A DNA stretch of 64,000 nucleotides from JBAXGW01 sp037139195 (lineage in GTDB: Bacteria; Bacteroidota; Bacteroidia; Bacteroidales; JAHJDW01): the NCBI GenBank assembly GCA_037139195.1, contig JBAXGW010000010.1, positions 1 through 64,000 on the forward strand, written 5' to 3'. This document shows, one piece after another, positions 25,391 through 34,838 of the stretch; the stretch's first letter is position 1; every line of letters begins with the position of its first letter. A model generated the notes under the pieces. The model was not told the origin of the DNA. It was given only the letters and a program-made list of their open reading frames with translations, and made no database searches. The position numbers were made by a program, and so were the translations under genes.

Positions 25391-26425
25391 CTAGTTCACT
25401 TCAATGATTTCGCCAGAATTCAACAAATCATCAACACACTTAATTGGAGAATTTGATTTTGCATAATCTAAAGATTCTTCCATTAAATCGTCATAAGTTG
25501 GATACATTGCAGAACGGATAACGCCCATTGCAACAGGAAATTCTGGCAATTGCATTTTAGCAAGCATCAAATGAACAGCTGGATCTTTTTCGTATTGGTC
25601 GTGAACAAGTAAATCTTTTTCTGTTATTCCGTTTACACCAATAGTAACCACTTCCAAACGTGTGCCATTTAAACGAATACCTTTGTTTCCTTCTTTTCCG
25701 AAAATCATTGGTTCGCCATTTTTTAAATGGATTTGATTATCATCGCGTACTTCTTTACCAAGAACCTCATCATGAGTACCATCAGCAAAAATAATACAGT
25801 TTTGAAGTATTTCAACGATAGATGTTCCATCGTGCTTAGCAGCTTCAAACATTACTTCTGTCATCATTTTAACATTATAGTCAGGAACACGAGCAAAAAA
25901 TGTGCCTTGAGCACCTAATACAAGTTCGCCTGGATTGAAAGGATGTTCAATAGTTCCAAAAGGAGATGTTTTAGTTACAGAACCCATAGGAGTAGTTGGT
26001 GAATACTGTCCTTTTGTTAAACCATAAATTTGGTTATTAAAAAGAAGAATATTAACATCAATATTTCTGCGAATAATATGAATAAAATGGTTTCCACCAA
26101 TTGCCATAGAGTCTCCGTCGCCAGAAGCAATCCAAACACTTAATTTTGGATTAGAAATTTTTACCCCTGAAGCGATTGCATGAGCACGTCCATGAATACC
26201 ATGGAATCCATAAGTATTAACGTAATATGGGAATCTGGAAGAACATCCAATACCCGATACTACCATGAAATTTTCTTTTTTGTAACCAATTTTAGGGAAA
26301 ACATTAGCTACAGCTGCAAGAATGGCATGTGCACCGCATCCTGGGCACCACTTTACCATTTGGTCGCTTACAAAGTCTTGTTTTGTAAGCTCAACATTTG
26401 ATCTTTCGATGGTGTTGTTTATCAT
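25391..26425 (-). CDS. korB: 2-oxoglutarate (2-oxoacid):ferredoxin oxidoreductase beta subunit
   Basis: 344 residues. It carries the thiamine-diphosphate site GDGDSMAIGGNHFIHIIRRN followed by the NNQIYGLTKGQYSPTTP segment, and the N-terminal WCPGCGAHAI and GIGCSSRFPYY cysteine motifs that bind a 4Fe-4S cluster. With KorA it forms the oxygen-sensitive enzyme that interconverts 2-oxoglutarate and succinyl-CoA using ferredoxin, usual in anaerobic Bacteroidetes. It starts 3 nt after korA. The pair ends in a strong terminator. Confidence 0.93.
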   Translation of the reverse strand: MINNTIERSNVELTKQDFVSDQMVKWCPGCGAHAILAAVANVFPKIGYKKENFMVVSGIGCSSRFPYYVNTYGFHGIHGRAHAIASGVKISNPKLSVWIASGDGDSMAIGGNHFIHIIRRNIDVNILLFNNQIYGLTKGQYSPTTPMGSVTKTSPFGTIEHPFNPGELVLGAQGTFFARVPDYNVKMMTEVMFEAAKHDGTSIVEILQNCIIFADGTHDEVLGKEVRDDNQIHLKNGEPMIFGKEGNKGIRLNGTRLEVVTIGVNGITEKDLLVHDQYEKDPAVHLMLAKMQLPEFPVAMGVIRSAMYPTYDDLMEESLDYAKSNSPIKCVDDLLNSGEIIEVN

Positions 26426-26428
26426 AGC

Positions 26429-28279
26429 TTATTTCTCCTGTAATGATTGGTTTAACTGTTCAATTAATTCGCTTTGGATAAAAGGTAATCCTTTAACTTT
26501 ATTGATTTGGTCGTAGTTGTGTTTGTTGAATGTAGATTTCAAATATTTAACAAACTGACCGCTGTTCAATTCACAAACTGTGATTTTATTGAAACTATTA
26601 AGGATTTTTTCAGTATTTTTTGGAAGTGGCATAATATAATTAAAATGAGCATGGCTCACTTTTTTACCTTGTTTTTGAAGTGCCATTACTGACTGACGAA
26701 CAGCTCCAAAAGTACTTCCCCAACTTACCACTAGCATATCACCACTTGCATCGCCAAAAACTTCTTGTTCGGGGATGTAGTTTGCAATGCGTTGCACTTT
26801 TTCTTCGCGCAAATTGGTCATTGTTTGGTGATTATCAGGGTCTGTAGAGATTATACCTTTACCGTCTTCTTTTTCTAAACCACCCACTCTATGACGTAAG
26901 CCTTCAGTTCCTGGAATTGCCCATTTTCTAGCAAGCGTTTCTTGGTTGCGATTATATGGTAAATATTCAGGATCGTTTGGTTTTGCCATCGGAGGAGTTA
27001 TTGAAGGAAGACTTGCAACAGTTGGAATTTTAAATAATTCTGAGCAGAATCCTAAATAACCATCCGTTAATAATTGCACTGGAGTCATGTGCTCCATTGC
27101 TATTTTAGATGCCATGTAAGCCATGTGAAAACACTCTGGAACGCTTGAAGCAGCCATTACCACAGTTGGACATTCACCATTTCTGCCATAAAGAGCTTGC
27201 ATTAAATCCGATTGTTCCGATTTTGTAGGAAGACCAGTAGATGGACCACCACGTTGTACATCAACAATAACTAATGGAAGTTCAGTAATAACAGCAAGAC
27301 CAATAGCTTCACTCTTAAGCGATAAACCTGGACCTGAAGTTGTTGTTATTGCCAAAGACCCAGTAAATGCGGCACCTATAGCAGAGCAGATACCTGCAAT
27401 TTCGTCTTCAGCTTGGAAAACTTTTGCTCCTAATGATTTCCATTTAGCAAGTTCCATTAATATTTCAGTAGCAGGAGTAATAGGATATGAACCTAAAAAC
27501 AAAGGACGACCTGAACGCTCGGCAGCAGCAAGGAATCCCCATGCAGTTGCAACGTTTCCTGTAATATTTCTATACTTTCCTTTTTCTAATTCAGCTGCAG
27601 GAACATTAATTTTAGACTCAACTGCCTCAATAGTTTCTCCGTAGTTATATCCTGTTTGAAGAACTATTTTATTTATTTCAACCAGATGAGGTTTCTTCTT
27701 GAATTTTAAAGCCAAATAATTAAAAGTACCTTCTAAATTCTTATCAAATATATTGAAAAGAACACCTAAGACAAACATGTTTTTACTCTTTTCTGCAGTT
27801 TTGTTGTCAATGTTATGAGGTTTAAGGCTTTCTTTGGTCAACAAAGTAGCAGGAGCAGCTATTAAATGATAATTTTCTAAACTGCCATCCTCTAGCGGAT
27901 TAGTAGTATAACCTGCTTTTTCGAACGATTTTTCATCAAAAGCATCTTTGTCTACAATGATTATTGCTCCTTTTTTAGCCCATTTTAAATTCGACTTTAA
28001 AGATGCTGGATTCATTGCAACAAGCACATCGCACATGTCGCCAGAATTATACACTTTAGTATGTCCAAAATGTACTTGAAATCCAGAAACACCAGCTATG
28101 GTGTTGTGAGGCGCCCTGATTTCTGCTGGGAAATCGGGAAATGTAGCTATATCATTTCCTGAAATAGCCATTGAATCTGAAAATAGTGTACCTGCTAGTT
28201 GCATTCCGTCGCCAGAATCTCCTACAAACTTAACAACTACATCGTGCTTTTCGATTAAGTTCTTTTTTATTTCGGTCAT
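26429..28279 (-). CDS. korA: 2-oxoglutarate (2-oxoacid):ferredoxin oxidoreductase alpha subunit (gamma-alpha fusion)
   Basis: 616 residues. The N-terminal 200 residues form the gamma domain (GDSGDGMQLAGTLFSDSMA, FPDFPAEIRAP, QVHFG). From about 220 the alpha domain follows, with GSYPITPATEILMELAKW, AEDEIAGICSAIGAAFTGSLAITTTSGPGLSLKSEAIGLA, and the C-terminal transketolase-like part with VSWGSTFGAVRQ. The fusion is typical of the two-subunit Bacteroidetes enzyme. The substrate could be another 2-oxoacid, but 2-oxoglutarate is the usual one for this architecture. The promoter at 28307-28339 is one of the best in the window. Confidence 0.93.
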   Translation of the reverse strand: MTEIKKNLIEKHDVVVKFVGDSGDGMQLAGTLFSDSMAISGNDIATFPDFPAEIRAPHNTIAGVSGFQVHFGHTKVYNSGDMCDVLVAMNPASLKSNLKWAKKGAIIIVDKDAFDEKSFEKAGYTTNPLEDGSLENYHLIAAPATLLTKESLKPHNIDNKTAEKSKNMFVLGVLFNIFDKNLEGTFNYLALKFKKKPHLVEINKIVLQTGYNYGETIEAVESKINVPAAELEKGKYRNITGNVATAWGFLAAAERSGRPLFLGSYPITPATEILMELAKWKSLGAKVFQAEDEIAGICSAIGAAFTGSLAITTTSGPGLSLKSEAIGLAVITELPLVIVDVQRGGPSTGLPTKSEQSDLMQALYGRNGECPTVVMAASSVPECFHMAYMASKIAMEHMTPVQLLTDGYLGFCSELFKIPTVASLPSITPPMAKPNDPEYLPYNRNQETLARKWAIPGTEGLRHRVGGLEKEDGKGIISTDPDNHQTMTNLREEKVQRIANYIPEQEVFGDASGDMLVVSWGSTFGAVRQSVMALQKQGKKVSHAHFNYIMPLPKNTEKILNSFNKITVCELNSGQFVKYLKSTFNKHNYDQINKVKGLPFIQSELIEQLNQSLQEK

Positions 28280-28306
28280 AATGAATTATTTTTGTAATAA
28301 GCACGG

Positions 28307-28339
28307 CAAAGTTATATGAATTATTATTAAACACACAAA
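28307..28339 (-). promoter_or_regulatory. Promoter of korAB
   Basis: Minus-strand TTTG (28336-28339), a 21-nt spacer and TAACTTTG (28307-28314) give a full match to the Bacteroidetes TTTG / TAnnTTTG promoter. The expected leader is about 20 nt. Confidence 0.7.
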
Positions 28340-28582
28340 GATTTTTTGTTAATTTATTAACCTTTTATTTTTCATACTAAATCAACGGCATGAGTGCTTA
28401 TACAGTATAATTTTCAAACTTATTACCACCTGCTGTTTCAAAAACTTATTGCAACAATTTAATTTAAAATCACCGTTGTTGAAGCTTAACAAATTCAAAA
28501 CACAACTATTATTAAGGATTTTGAGAGTCTAGCAATAATAAATTTGCTGATAATATGCAGATACAAGCTTATTGAAATCAAA

Positions 28583-28608
28583 AATTCCCTTAATAGTTAA
28601 AGGGAATT
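28583..28608 (-). terminator. Second hairpin downstream of the efflux operon
   Basis: AATTCCCTT / AAGGGAATT stem with an 8-nt loop, followed on the minus strand by a T-run. It probably backs up the stronger hairpin at 28658-28699. Confidence 0.5.
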
Positions 28609-28657
28609 ACTTTGTTTGAAATAATTATGACTTAAGCTTTAAAAAAAATTATCGACT

Positions 28658-28699
28658 AATTATATACTCATCCGCAAGTTAGCGGATGAATATATAATT
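28658..28699 (-). terminator. Terminator of the RND efflux operon
   Basis: 18-bp stem with a single mismatch, left arm AATTATATACTCATCCGC, 6-nt loop, 19 nt after the pump gene's stop. An eight-T run follows within about 10 nt on the minus strand. Confidence 0.7.
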
Positions 28700-28718
28700 C
28701 AACTTTTATGATATTATA

Positions 28719-31700
28719 TTAATCTTCTTTTATGGAGCTATTTTCCTTTGCAAGTTTTCTGCGGTGACTTGCTTTTTTTGCTTTTAGCTTTAAACCAAAA
28801 GCGATCTGATACATTGCTGGAACTAAGAATAAAGTAAGCAATGTAGCAAACGATAATCCGAAAACAATAGCCCATGCAAGAGGACCAAAAAACATAGTAT
28901 TATCTCCACCAATGTGAATATGTGGTTCAAAATGTGTAAAAAGAGACACAAAATCAATATTGAAACCAACTGCTAATGGAATTAATCCTAAGATAGTAGC
29001 GGTAGCGGTTAAAATGATGGGGGTGATACGAGATTGTGCAGCTTGAACAATAGCTTCACGAGATTTCATTCCTCGAGCAATAAGCACATCGGTAAATTCA
29101 ACGAGAAGGATACCATTTCTGATAACAATACCTCCTAAAGCGATGATTCCCATCCCTGTCATGATTATTGAAATAGATAAATCGAACATAACAAAACCTA
29201 GAAGCACTCCAGCAACACTAAATATTATTTCACTTAAAATAATTAATGGCTTGCTAAACGAATTGAACTGGCTTACCAAAATGATAATAATTAAGAATAC
29301 CGATAATAACATAGCTGTCATCATAAATTTCGATGATTCAGCTTGGTCTTCACGCTCCCCAGTTAAATTAATATCAACAGATTCTAGATGTCTGAAGGAA
29401 GGAAGTGATGCTATTACACGTGCAGTAACTTCATTTGCAGTTGCGTTACCTTTTAAATTCGAAGAAAGTACTATTGTTCGTTTTAAATTTTTACGATTTA
29501 TTCCACCATAAGAATTTTCATATTCTAACGTTGCAACTGTTGAAACAGGAATGCTTCTAACACGACCCATGGTCATATCCATAAATGTTATTTTATGATT
29601 CATCAGTTGATCGATGTCTTTTCTTGTACTCTCAGAATAGCGAAGCTGGATTGGGTATTGATCTTCTCCTTCTCTAAATTTTGAAACTTCTGTTCCTGTG
29701 ATAGCAGTTCTAAGGTCGCCACCTATTTGTCCTGCACTCAAACCTTCACGATTAGCTCTAACTCTGTCAATATCCACTCTTAATTCAGGCTTACTTACGG
29801 TAAAATCCGATTTCAATTCTTCAATTCCAGGAATATCAATTGAATCAAGATATTTTTTCAGATGTTCGGAAGTTGTGATTAATTCATCAATATTATCTCC
29901 ACTTATTTCAATATTAACTGGTTTTCCTGTTGGAGGTCCCATTCTGTTTTTCTCAACAGCTATTTCAGTACCTGGAATTCCTTTTAATGCTTCTCTAATT
30001 GAATCAATATATTTTGAAGTCCTTAAACCAGGCGTTCTTTTTGAGAACTCAACAAAATTAACGGTTATTTTACCTAAATGAGTTGAAACGGTTATTCTGT
30101 CGAACATATTATCTGAAGCTCCTTTTGCAATATTAGTAATTACAGATTCCACATTAGGATTATCTTTTCCTATTACATTATAAATACGTGTTTCAGCAAT
30201 TTTTGTAATCGAATCGGTCACTCTAAGTTCTGTTCCCACAGGCATTTTCACATAAACCATTACGCTATTTGGGTCATTATCAGGGAAAAATACAACTCTT
30301 GGTTTTGCAATTCCAGTTAAAATAAATGAGAATATTAATAAAGCAGAAACTGAAATTAGTAGGTATACAGGTCTTCTGCCAATTAAAAACTTAGCTAAAA
30401 ATCTTGCATATTTCTTTTGCATGTTTGGCATAACTTGAGTTTCGAACTTATGCAAAGTTTTATGTCCGAAGAATTGATAGCCTAAATATAAGAATGCCAT
30501 TAAGATAGCAAAGTTGCCAAATCCTGGAAAGCTAACCAAATGACAAAAAATTCCAATTCCAATGATTATAGCAGTATTTCTGTATATTTTCTTGTTAGTA
30601 GTACGTTTGCCATCACCGTGTTTCATAAAATCAACAGCAAACACAGGATTAATGATATAAGCAACTATCAAAGAAGCAAACAATGTAATCATAATGGTTA
30701 TTGGCAAGTATTTCATAAACTTACCCACAATTCCAGGCCAGAATGCTAATGGCAAAAATGGAGCTATGGTTGTTAGTGTTCCTGTAAGTATTGGCAAGAA
30801 AACTTCTCCAGCAGCCATTTTCGCAGCATCTACAATGCTTAAATTTTGGTCCTTCCCTTCTCTGAAAATACGATGTGTATTTTCAACAACCACAATGGCA
30901 TCATCCACCACAATACCTAACGCAAAAATAAACGAGAACATTACCAACATATTCATAGTAAATCCTATTTGTGGAAGTACAATATATGCCAACGCCATAC
31001 TTAAAGGCACAGATAAGCCAACAAACATGGCATTAGTTATACCCATAAAGAACATCAACACTATTACAACAAGTATGAACCCAATTATAATCGTATTATT
31101 AAGTTCTGTCAAGGTATTTCTAGTAAATCTAGACATATCTCCAGTATAATCTACATTTACATTTGCAGGAAGTTTATGAGCTTTATAATCAGCAATAATA
31201 TCTTTTGTTTTATCAGATGCGTCAAGCAAATTTTGTCCGCTTTTCTTGATAATATTCAATGTAATTACTTCTTTCCCATTAAAGCGTGCAGTGCTTTCTC
31301 TGTCTTTGTTGCCAAAATTAATATCAGCAATGTCTTTCAAAAAAATAACCGTTCCTGTCATTGATCGTAGAGTAATATTCCTTAACACATCAAGGTCTTT
31401 AAACTCTCCAACAACACGAATATTACGTTTCATACCTGCCATATCAATGGCACCACTTGAAACAGTAACATTATCATAAGCTACCGCATTTTGAATATCT
31501 CTAAAAGAAAGATTTGCAGCTTGCATTTTATACATGTCAACATCAATTTGAACTTCTTTATCGAGAGCTCCAACAATATCAACACGAGTAATTTCTTTTA
31601 GAGTTTCTATTTTATCTTTTAATTCATCAGCATAAATTTTAAGCTTGTCAAGTCCAACATTTCCAGCAATGTTAATATACATAATTGGAATTTCAGAAAA

Positions 31701-32123
31701 ATCTACTTCTGCAACATCAGGGTCTCTTAGTAAATTATTTGGCAAGTCTTTCTTTGTTTTGTCAACCGCATCTTTTACCTTTTGCTTTGCTTCTGCAACC
31801 ACAACATCAGTATTGAACTCAACAGAAATCATTGAAAAGTCTTGTACTGAACTACTTGTAACTTTTTTAACACCATTAATTCCTTTGATGTTTTTTTCTA
31901 AAGGACGAGTTACAAGATTTTCCATATCACTAGGCGAAGTGCCAGGATAAATAGTGCTTACCATAATTGTTGGTATAACAATTTCGGGATATTGTTCCTT
32001 TGGAATTGAGTTATAACTCATCAAACCAAAGATAGAAATCACAATGGTAAGTAAATAAACACTTGTTTTATTGTTTATGGCCCAACTGGTACCTACAAAC
32101 TCTTTATATTTTAACTTTTTCAT
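28719..32123 (-). CDS. RND-type efflux pump, inner-membrane transporter (AcrB/HAE1-like)
   Basis: 1134 residues with the usual duplicated layout: one N-terminal helix, a large periplasmic loop, six helices, then a second periplasmic loop and five helices. Visible RND motifs include YPGTSPSDMENLVTRPLE, the TM4 segment FIFALGIVVDDAIVVVENTHR with its two conserved Asp residues for proton relay, and GIIALGGIVIRNGILLVEF in the second half. It extrudes drugs or other amphiphiles with the adaptor and TolC protein encoded just upstream. An extra hydrophobic and basic insert around residues 520-580 is seen in many Bacteroidetes members. It is the last gene of a TetR-regulated operon. Confidence 0.95.
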   Translation of the reverse strand: MKKLKYKEFVGTSWAINNKTSVYLLTIVISIFGLMSYNSIPKEQYPEIVIPTIMVSTIYPGTSPSDMENLVTRPLEKNIKGINGVKKVTSSSVQDFSMISVEFNTDVVVAEAKQKVKDAVDKTKKDLPNNLLRDPDVAEVDFSEIPIMYINIAGNVGLDKLKIYADELKDKIETLKEITRVDIVGALDKEVQIDVDMYKMQAANLSFRDIQNAVAYDNVTVSSGAIDMAGMKRNIRVVGEFKDLDVLRNITLRSMTGTVIFLKDIADINFGNKDRESTARFNGKEVITLNIIKKSGQNLLDASDKTKDIIADYKAHKLPANVNVDYTGDMSRFTRNTLTELNNTIIIGFILVVIVLMFFMGITNAMFVGLSVPLSMALAYIVLPQIGFTMNMLVMFSFIFALGIVVDDAIVVVENTHRIFREGKDQNLSIVDAAKMAAGEVFLPILTGTLTTIAPFLPLAFWPGIVGKFMKYLPITIMITLFASLIVAYIINPVFAVDFMKHGDGKRTTNKKIYRNTAIIIGIGIFCHLVSFPGFGNFAILMAFLYLGYQFFGHKTLHKFETQVMPNMQKKYARFLAKFLIGRRPVYLLISVSALLIFSFILTGIAKPRVVFFPDNDPNSVMVYVKMPVGTELRVTDSITKIAETRIYNVIGKDNPNVESVITNIAKGASDNMFDRITVSTHLGKITVNFVEFSKRTPGLRTSKYIDSIREALKGIPGTEIAVEKNRMGPPTGKPVNIEISGDNIDELITTSEHLKKYLDSIDIPGIEELKSDFTVSKPELRVDIDRVRANREGLSAGQIGGDLRTAITGTEVSKFREGEDQYPIQLRYSESTRKDIDQLMNHKITFMDMTMGRVRSIPVSTVATLEYENSYGGINRKNLKRTIVLSSNLKGNATANEVTARVIASLPSFRHLESVDINLTGEREDQAESSKFMMTAMLLSVFLIIIILVSQFNSFSKPLIILSEIIFSVAGVLLGFVMFDLSISIIMTGMGIIALGGIVIRNGILLVEFTDVLIARGMKSREAIVQAAQSRITPIILTATATILGLIPLAVGFNIDFVSLFTHFEPHIHIGGDNTMFFGPLAWAIVFGLSFATLLTLFLVPAMYQIAFGLKLKAKKASHRRKLAKENSSIKED

Positions 32124-32138
32124 TCTTATTAGATTTTT

Positions 32139-32219
32139 AGTGAGTGGTGAGTGGTGAGTAGTTATTAGTGGCTTCGAATCCGCTCAGCCACCGGTTTTTT
32201 CTATTCACAAATCACGATT
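32139..32219. repeat. Inverted heptad-repeat element 2
   Basis: GTGAGTG-type units start at 32140, 32147, 32154, 32161 and 32168, exactly 7 nt apart. A GTGGCT / AGCCAC stem (32168-32173, 32186-32191) forms the centre, and TCAC at 32205 and 32212 repeats the 7-nt step in the other orientation. The element fills the gap between the pump gene and the adaptor gene and reaches the adaptor's stop codon. Confidence 0.6.
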
Positions 32220-33329
32220 TTATAACTTGATTTCCTGTCCGTCCACTAAATTCTGGTATCCTGTAGATATTAGTTGATCGCCTTTGCTTAATCCATTGGT
32301 TATTTCAACCAACCCATTACATGTCATACCTGTTGAAACAATACTTTTTTTAGCAACTAGCTTATCTTTTACTTTTACAGCAATGTAAACGCAACTACCT
32401 TCTGTGCTATTTTGAACCATACTAACAGGAATAACAATTGCATTCTTTGAATTGTAGTCATTTATCTTTACAACAGCAATCATATTCGCTCTATATTCCG
32501 TTCCATCAGGTTTTAAACCAACTTCCACTTGGAAAGTTCTATTAATTGGGTTAATAAATTTACTTGCAAAAGATACGTTTGCAATTATTTCTTTATTCAA
32601 ATCGGGTAATTTTACTATTACATTATTCCCAGTTTTAATCTTAGAGCTAAAAGATTCTGCAACATCTGCTTGAACTTTAACTTTAGCAAAGTTAACAACT
32701 CTAAATGGCACTAAAGTAGGCATAGCAGTGGACAAACCAACTTTAGCTTGTATTTCTTCAACATTTCCATCAATCGGAGATGTGATTTTATACATATCTA
32801 ATTGTTCCCCAAGCGTTTTTAATTTTTGTTCTAAGCTTTCTTTATTGTTTTTAGCTGAAAGATACTGAACTTCGCTTCCAATATTCTGTTCCCAAAGACT
32901 TTTTTGTTTTTCATACAAATCGGTAATGAAAGCTAAAGAAGTTTTAAGTTCAACTAAAGTTTGTTGAAGTACTTGAGCATCTAATTCGGCTAAAACTTGA
33001 CCTTTTTTAACAAAATCTCCTTCTTTAACATAAATTTTTGTTATTGTTCCTGGAACTTTAGCTAAAACCATTACATTCTCATCACCATCAATTTTACCTT
33101 GAACTTCAACATAGTGATTGAATTCTTGAAGTTCTATAGGTGTAATTGCTATTGTTTTATTTCCATCATTTTTTGTAGAATCTTTAAGTTCAAGTTCGAG
33201 TGCAGCAATTTGAGCGCTGATTTTATCTCGATCTTGTTTTAATTTTTCCAATTGTGCTTTTTTGTCGCCATTTTTTGAGCATGATAAAAGTGCTAATGCT
33301 ACAAATACGATTAAGATTTTTGATTTCAT
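32220..33329 (-). CDS. RND efflux periplasmic adaptor lipoprotein (HlyD/MFP family)
   Basis: 369 residues. The signal peptide has lipobox LLSC, with lipidation expected at Cys17. A coiled coil follows (residues about 21-50 with KKAQLEKLKQDRDKISAQIAALE), then the biotinyl-lipoyl-like half-motif VLAKVPGTITKIYVKEGDFVKKGQVLAELD, a helical hairpin, the second half-motif ITSPIDGNVEEIQAKVG and the beta-barrel domain ending in GLSKGDQLISTGYQNL. It links the pump to TolC. It is bracketed by heptad elements 2 and 3. Confidence 0.93.
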   Translation of the reverse strand: MKSKILIVFVALALLSCSKNGDKKAQLEKLKQDRDKISAQIAALELELKDSTKNDGNKTIAITPIELQEFNHYVEVQGKIDGDENVMVLAKVPGTITKIYVKEGDFVKKGQVLAELDAQVLQQTLVELKTSLAFITDLYEKQKSLWEQNIGSEVQYLSAKNNKESLEQKLKTLGEQLDMYKITSPIDGNVEEIQAKVGLSTAMPTLVPFRVVNFAKVKVQADVAESFSSKIKTGNNVIVKLPDLNKEIIANVSFASKFINPINRTFQVEVGLKPDGTEYRANMIAVVKINDYNSKNAIVIPVSMVQNSTEGSCVYIAVKVKDKLVAKKSIVSTGMTCNGLVEITNGLSKGDQLISTGYQNLVDGQEIKL

Positions 33330-33344
33330 ATTTTATTTTTTTTA

Positions 33345-33421
33345 TGGTGAACGGTTCATGGTGCATGGTTGAGGGTGTTTGCATTAAAGCCTTTCACCGT
33401 TTACCTTGTACCTTTTACCAA
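33345..33421. repeat. Inverted heptad-repeat element 3
   Basis: A left arm of GGT-type heptads (GGTGAAC, GGTTCAT, GGTGCAT and so on) faces a right arm of ACC-type heptads (ACCGTTT, ACCTTGT, ACCTTTT), with a non-repeat centre near 33380-33398. Aligned, the arms share GGTnnAn. It lies in the gap between the adaptor and TolC genes. Confidence 0.7.
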
Positions 33422-33426
33422 TTTAT

Positions 33427-34827
33427 TTATTTTAACATTTTTTCTAGTTTCGAATATGCTGAGCTTAACTCTATTATTGATGTAAACAAGTTAGATTGAG
33501 CTTGAAGATATTGCGTTTGAGCTTGAGTAAGTTCTAAACTGCTTATGATTCCTTCTTTTTGCTTTATAATAGATTTGTTATATATTCTATTTGCAAGTTC
33601 TACGCTTTGTTTGTTGGTTGAATATTTACTAATAGCAGTAATATAAGCTGAACGAGAAGTTTCAAAATCTAATTGCAATCCAAGCGAGGCTTGATATTTT
33701 GTATTTTTCATTTTCTCAAGACCTATTTTGGCTTGTGATACTTTTGCTAATTTCATACCACTACCAAATAATGGAATACTCACGCTTAAACCAACAGAAT
33801 TTGGAGGAGTAAACGAGAAAGATTTATCATTGAAGTTTTCGTCATGCATGTAATAAGCAGCAATGTCAGGCAAAAATGTAGATTTTTGCAATTTAACATT
33901 CAAGCCCATCATTCTTTCTTGTGTTTCGAGCATTTTATAATCCGAATAATTCTCAACTTTAAATTCACTTTTTGAAAGAGTTTCTACATTCACTAACTGA
34001 GTAATTACATCTAGTTTATCTGCAAATTCAATCTTAGAAGTAAGCGAAACGCCCAATTGAAATTTCAAAAGATTTGCAGCAATTTCGCATTGGCGAGCTA
34101 GCATTTCTTTGGTGTTTTTCAAATTTGCAAGTGTAAGCGTCAATTGGTCAACATCAGTAACATCTATAAATCCTTTTTGATTTAATTGAGTTATTTCATA
34201 CAGAATAGTTTCCGTATTCTTATAAATGCTATCAATAACTCTCAAATTCTCATTTACAACCAAATTCATAAAATAAGCATTTGTAATAGACTCATTTAAA
34301 TCGTTTTGAGATTTGGTAATATTTATTTCTGATAGCGATTTAAACGTTTTTGCTGTTTGCAAACCAACAATATAAGCTCCGCTAAAAAGCAATTGTGTAG
34401 CAGTAATATCGTAAGTCAATCCCCATTTCATGTCATTTTCATTTGTAGGCTCTTGAGGTGCGGGTGCCGGAATATTTCCAAACTGTGGATTACCTGTTAT
34501 TCCTCTTAAAGCTTGATCTGCTCCATACATCCATGGACTAAGATTACTTAAACCTGAAAAAGATTTAATACTTGCAGGAACTGTAAGCATATAAGAATAT
34601 GCTAGTTTGGAATTAACTTGTGGCAATCCCATTGCAGTAGTTTCCCATACCTTCTTCTTGGCCGATTCTAAATCGAGATTTGCATTTTTAATTACAGGAC
34701 TATTCTTCAAGGCATAGTCCTGAGCCTGCTTCAGTGTAAGCATCAGCGTCGTATCTTGATTTTGGGCAAATATTGTTGTTCCCAAAAATAAAAAGACCAC
34801 TGAAAATAATAAAATTAACCTATTCAT
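33427..34827 (-). CDS. TolC-family outer-membrane efflux protein
   Basis: 466 residues with a signal peptide (cleavage after IFAQ). The protein has two OEP repeats, each with long coiled-coil helices: LTLKQAQDYALKNSPVIKNANLDLESAKKKVWE at the start and SLELTQAQTQYLQAQSNLFTSIIELSSAYSKLEKML at the end. Between them are beta-strand segments of the outer-membrane barrel (PPNSVGLSVSIPLFGSG). It is the exit duct for the RND pump, translated between tetR and the adaptor. Length is normal for the family. Confidence 0.93.
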   Translation of the reverse strand: MNRLILLFSVVFLFLGTTIFAQNQDTTLMLTLKQAQDYALKNSPVIKNANLDLESAKKKVWETTAMGLPQVNSKLAYSYMLTVPASIKSFSGLSNLSPWMYGADQALRGITGNPQFGNIPAPAPQEPTNENDMKWGLTYDITATQLLFSGAYIVGLQTAKTFKSLSEINITKSQNDLNESITNAYFMNLVVNENLRVIDSIYKNTETILYEITQLNQKGFIDVTDVDQLTLTLANLKNTKEMLARQCEIAANLLKFQLGVSLTSKIEFADKLDVITQLVNVETLSKSEFKVENYSDYKMLETQERMMGLNVKLQKSTFLPDIAAYYMHDENFNDKSFSFTPPNSVGLSVSIPLFGSGMKLAKVSQAKIGLEKMKNTKYQASLGLQLDFETSRSAYITAISKYSTNKQSVELANRIYNKSIIKQKEGIISSLELTQAQTQYLQAQSNLFTSIIELSSAYSKLEKMLK

Positions 34828-34838
34828 AAATTACTTGT

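Larger units (their letters stand above)
28280..28718. other. 439-nt gap: korAB promoter and efflux-operon terminators
   Basis: The left end holds the korAB promoter, and the right end two hairpins that follow the RND pump gene. Between about 28380 and 28570 I see no ORF, RNA gene or repeat. Confidence 0.6.

Noticed and set aside
30694..31149. Plus-strand ORFs opposite the RND pump gene
   Set aside because: They mirror membrane helices of the pump and show no independent signal.
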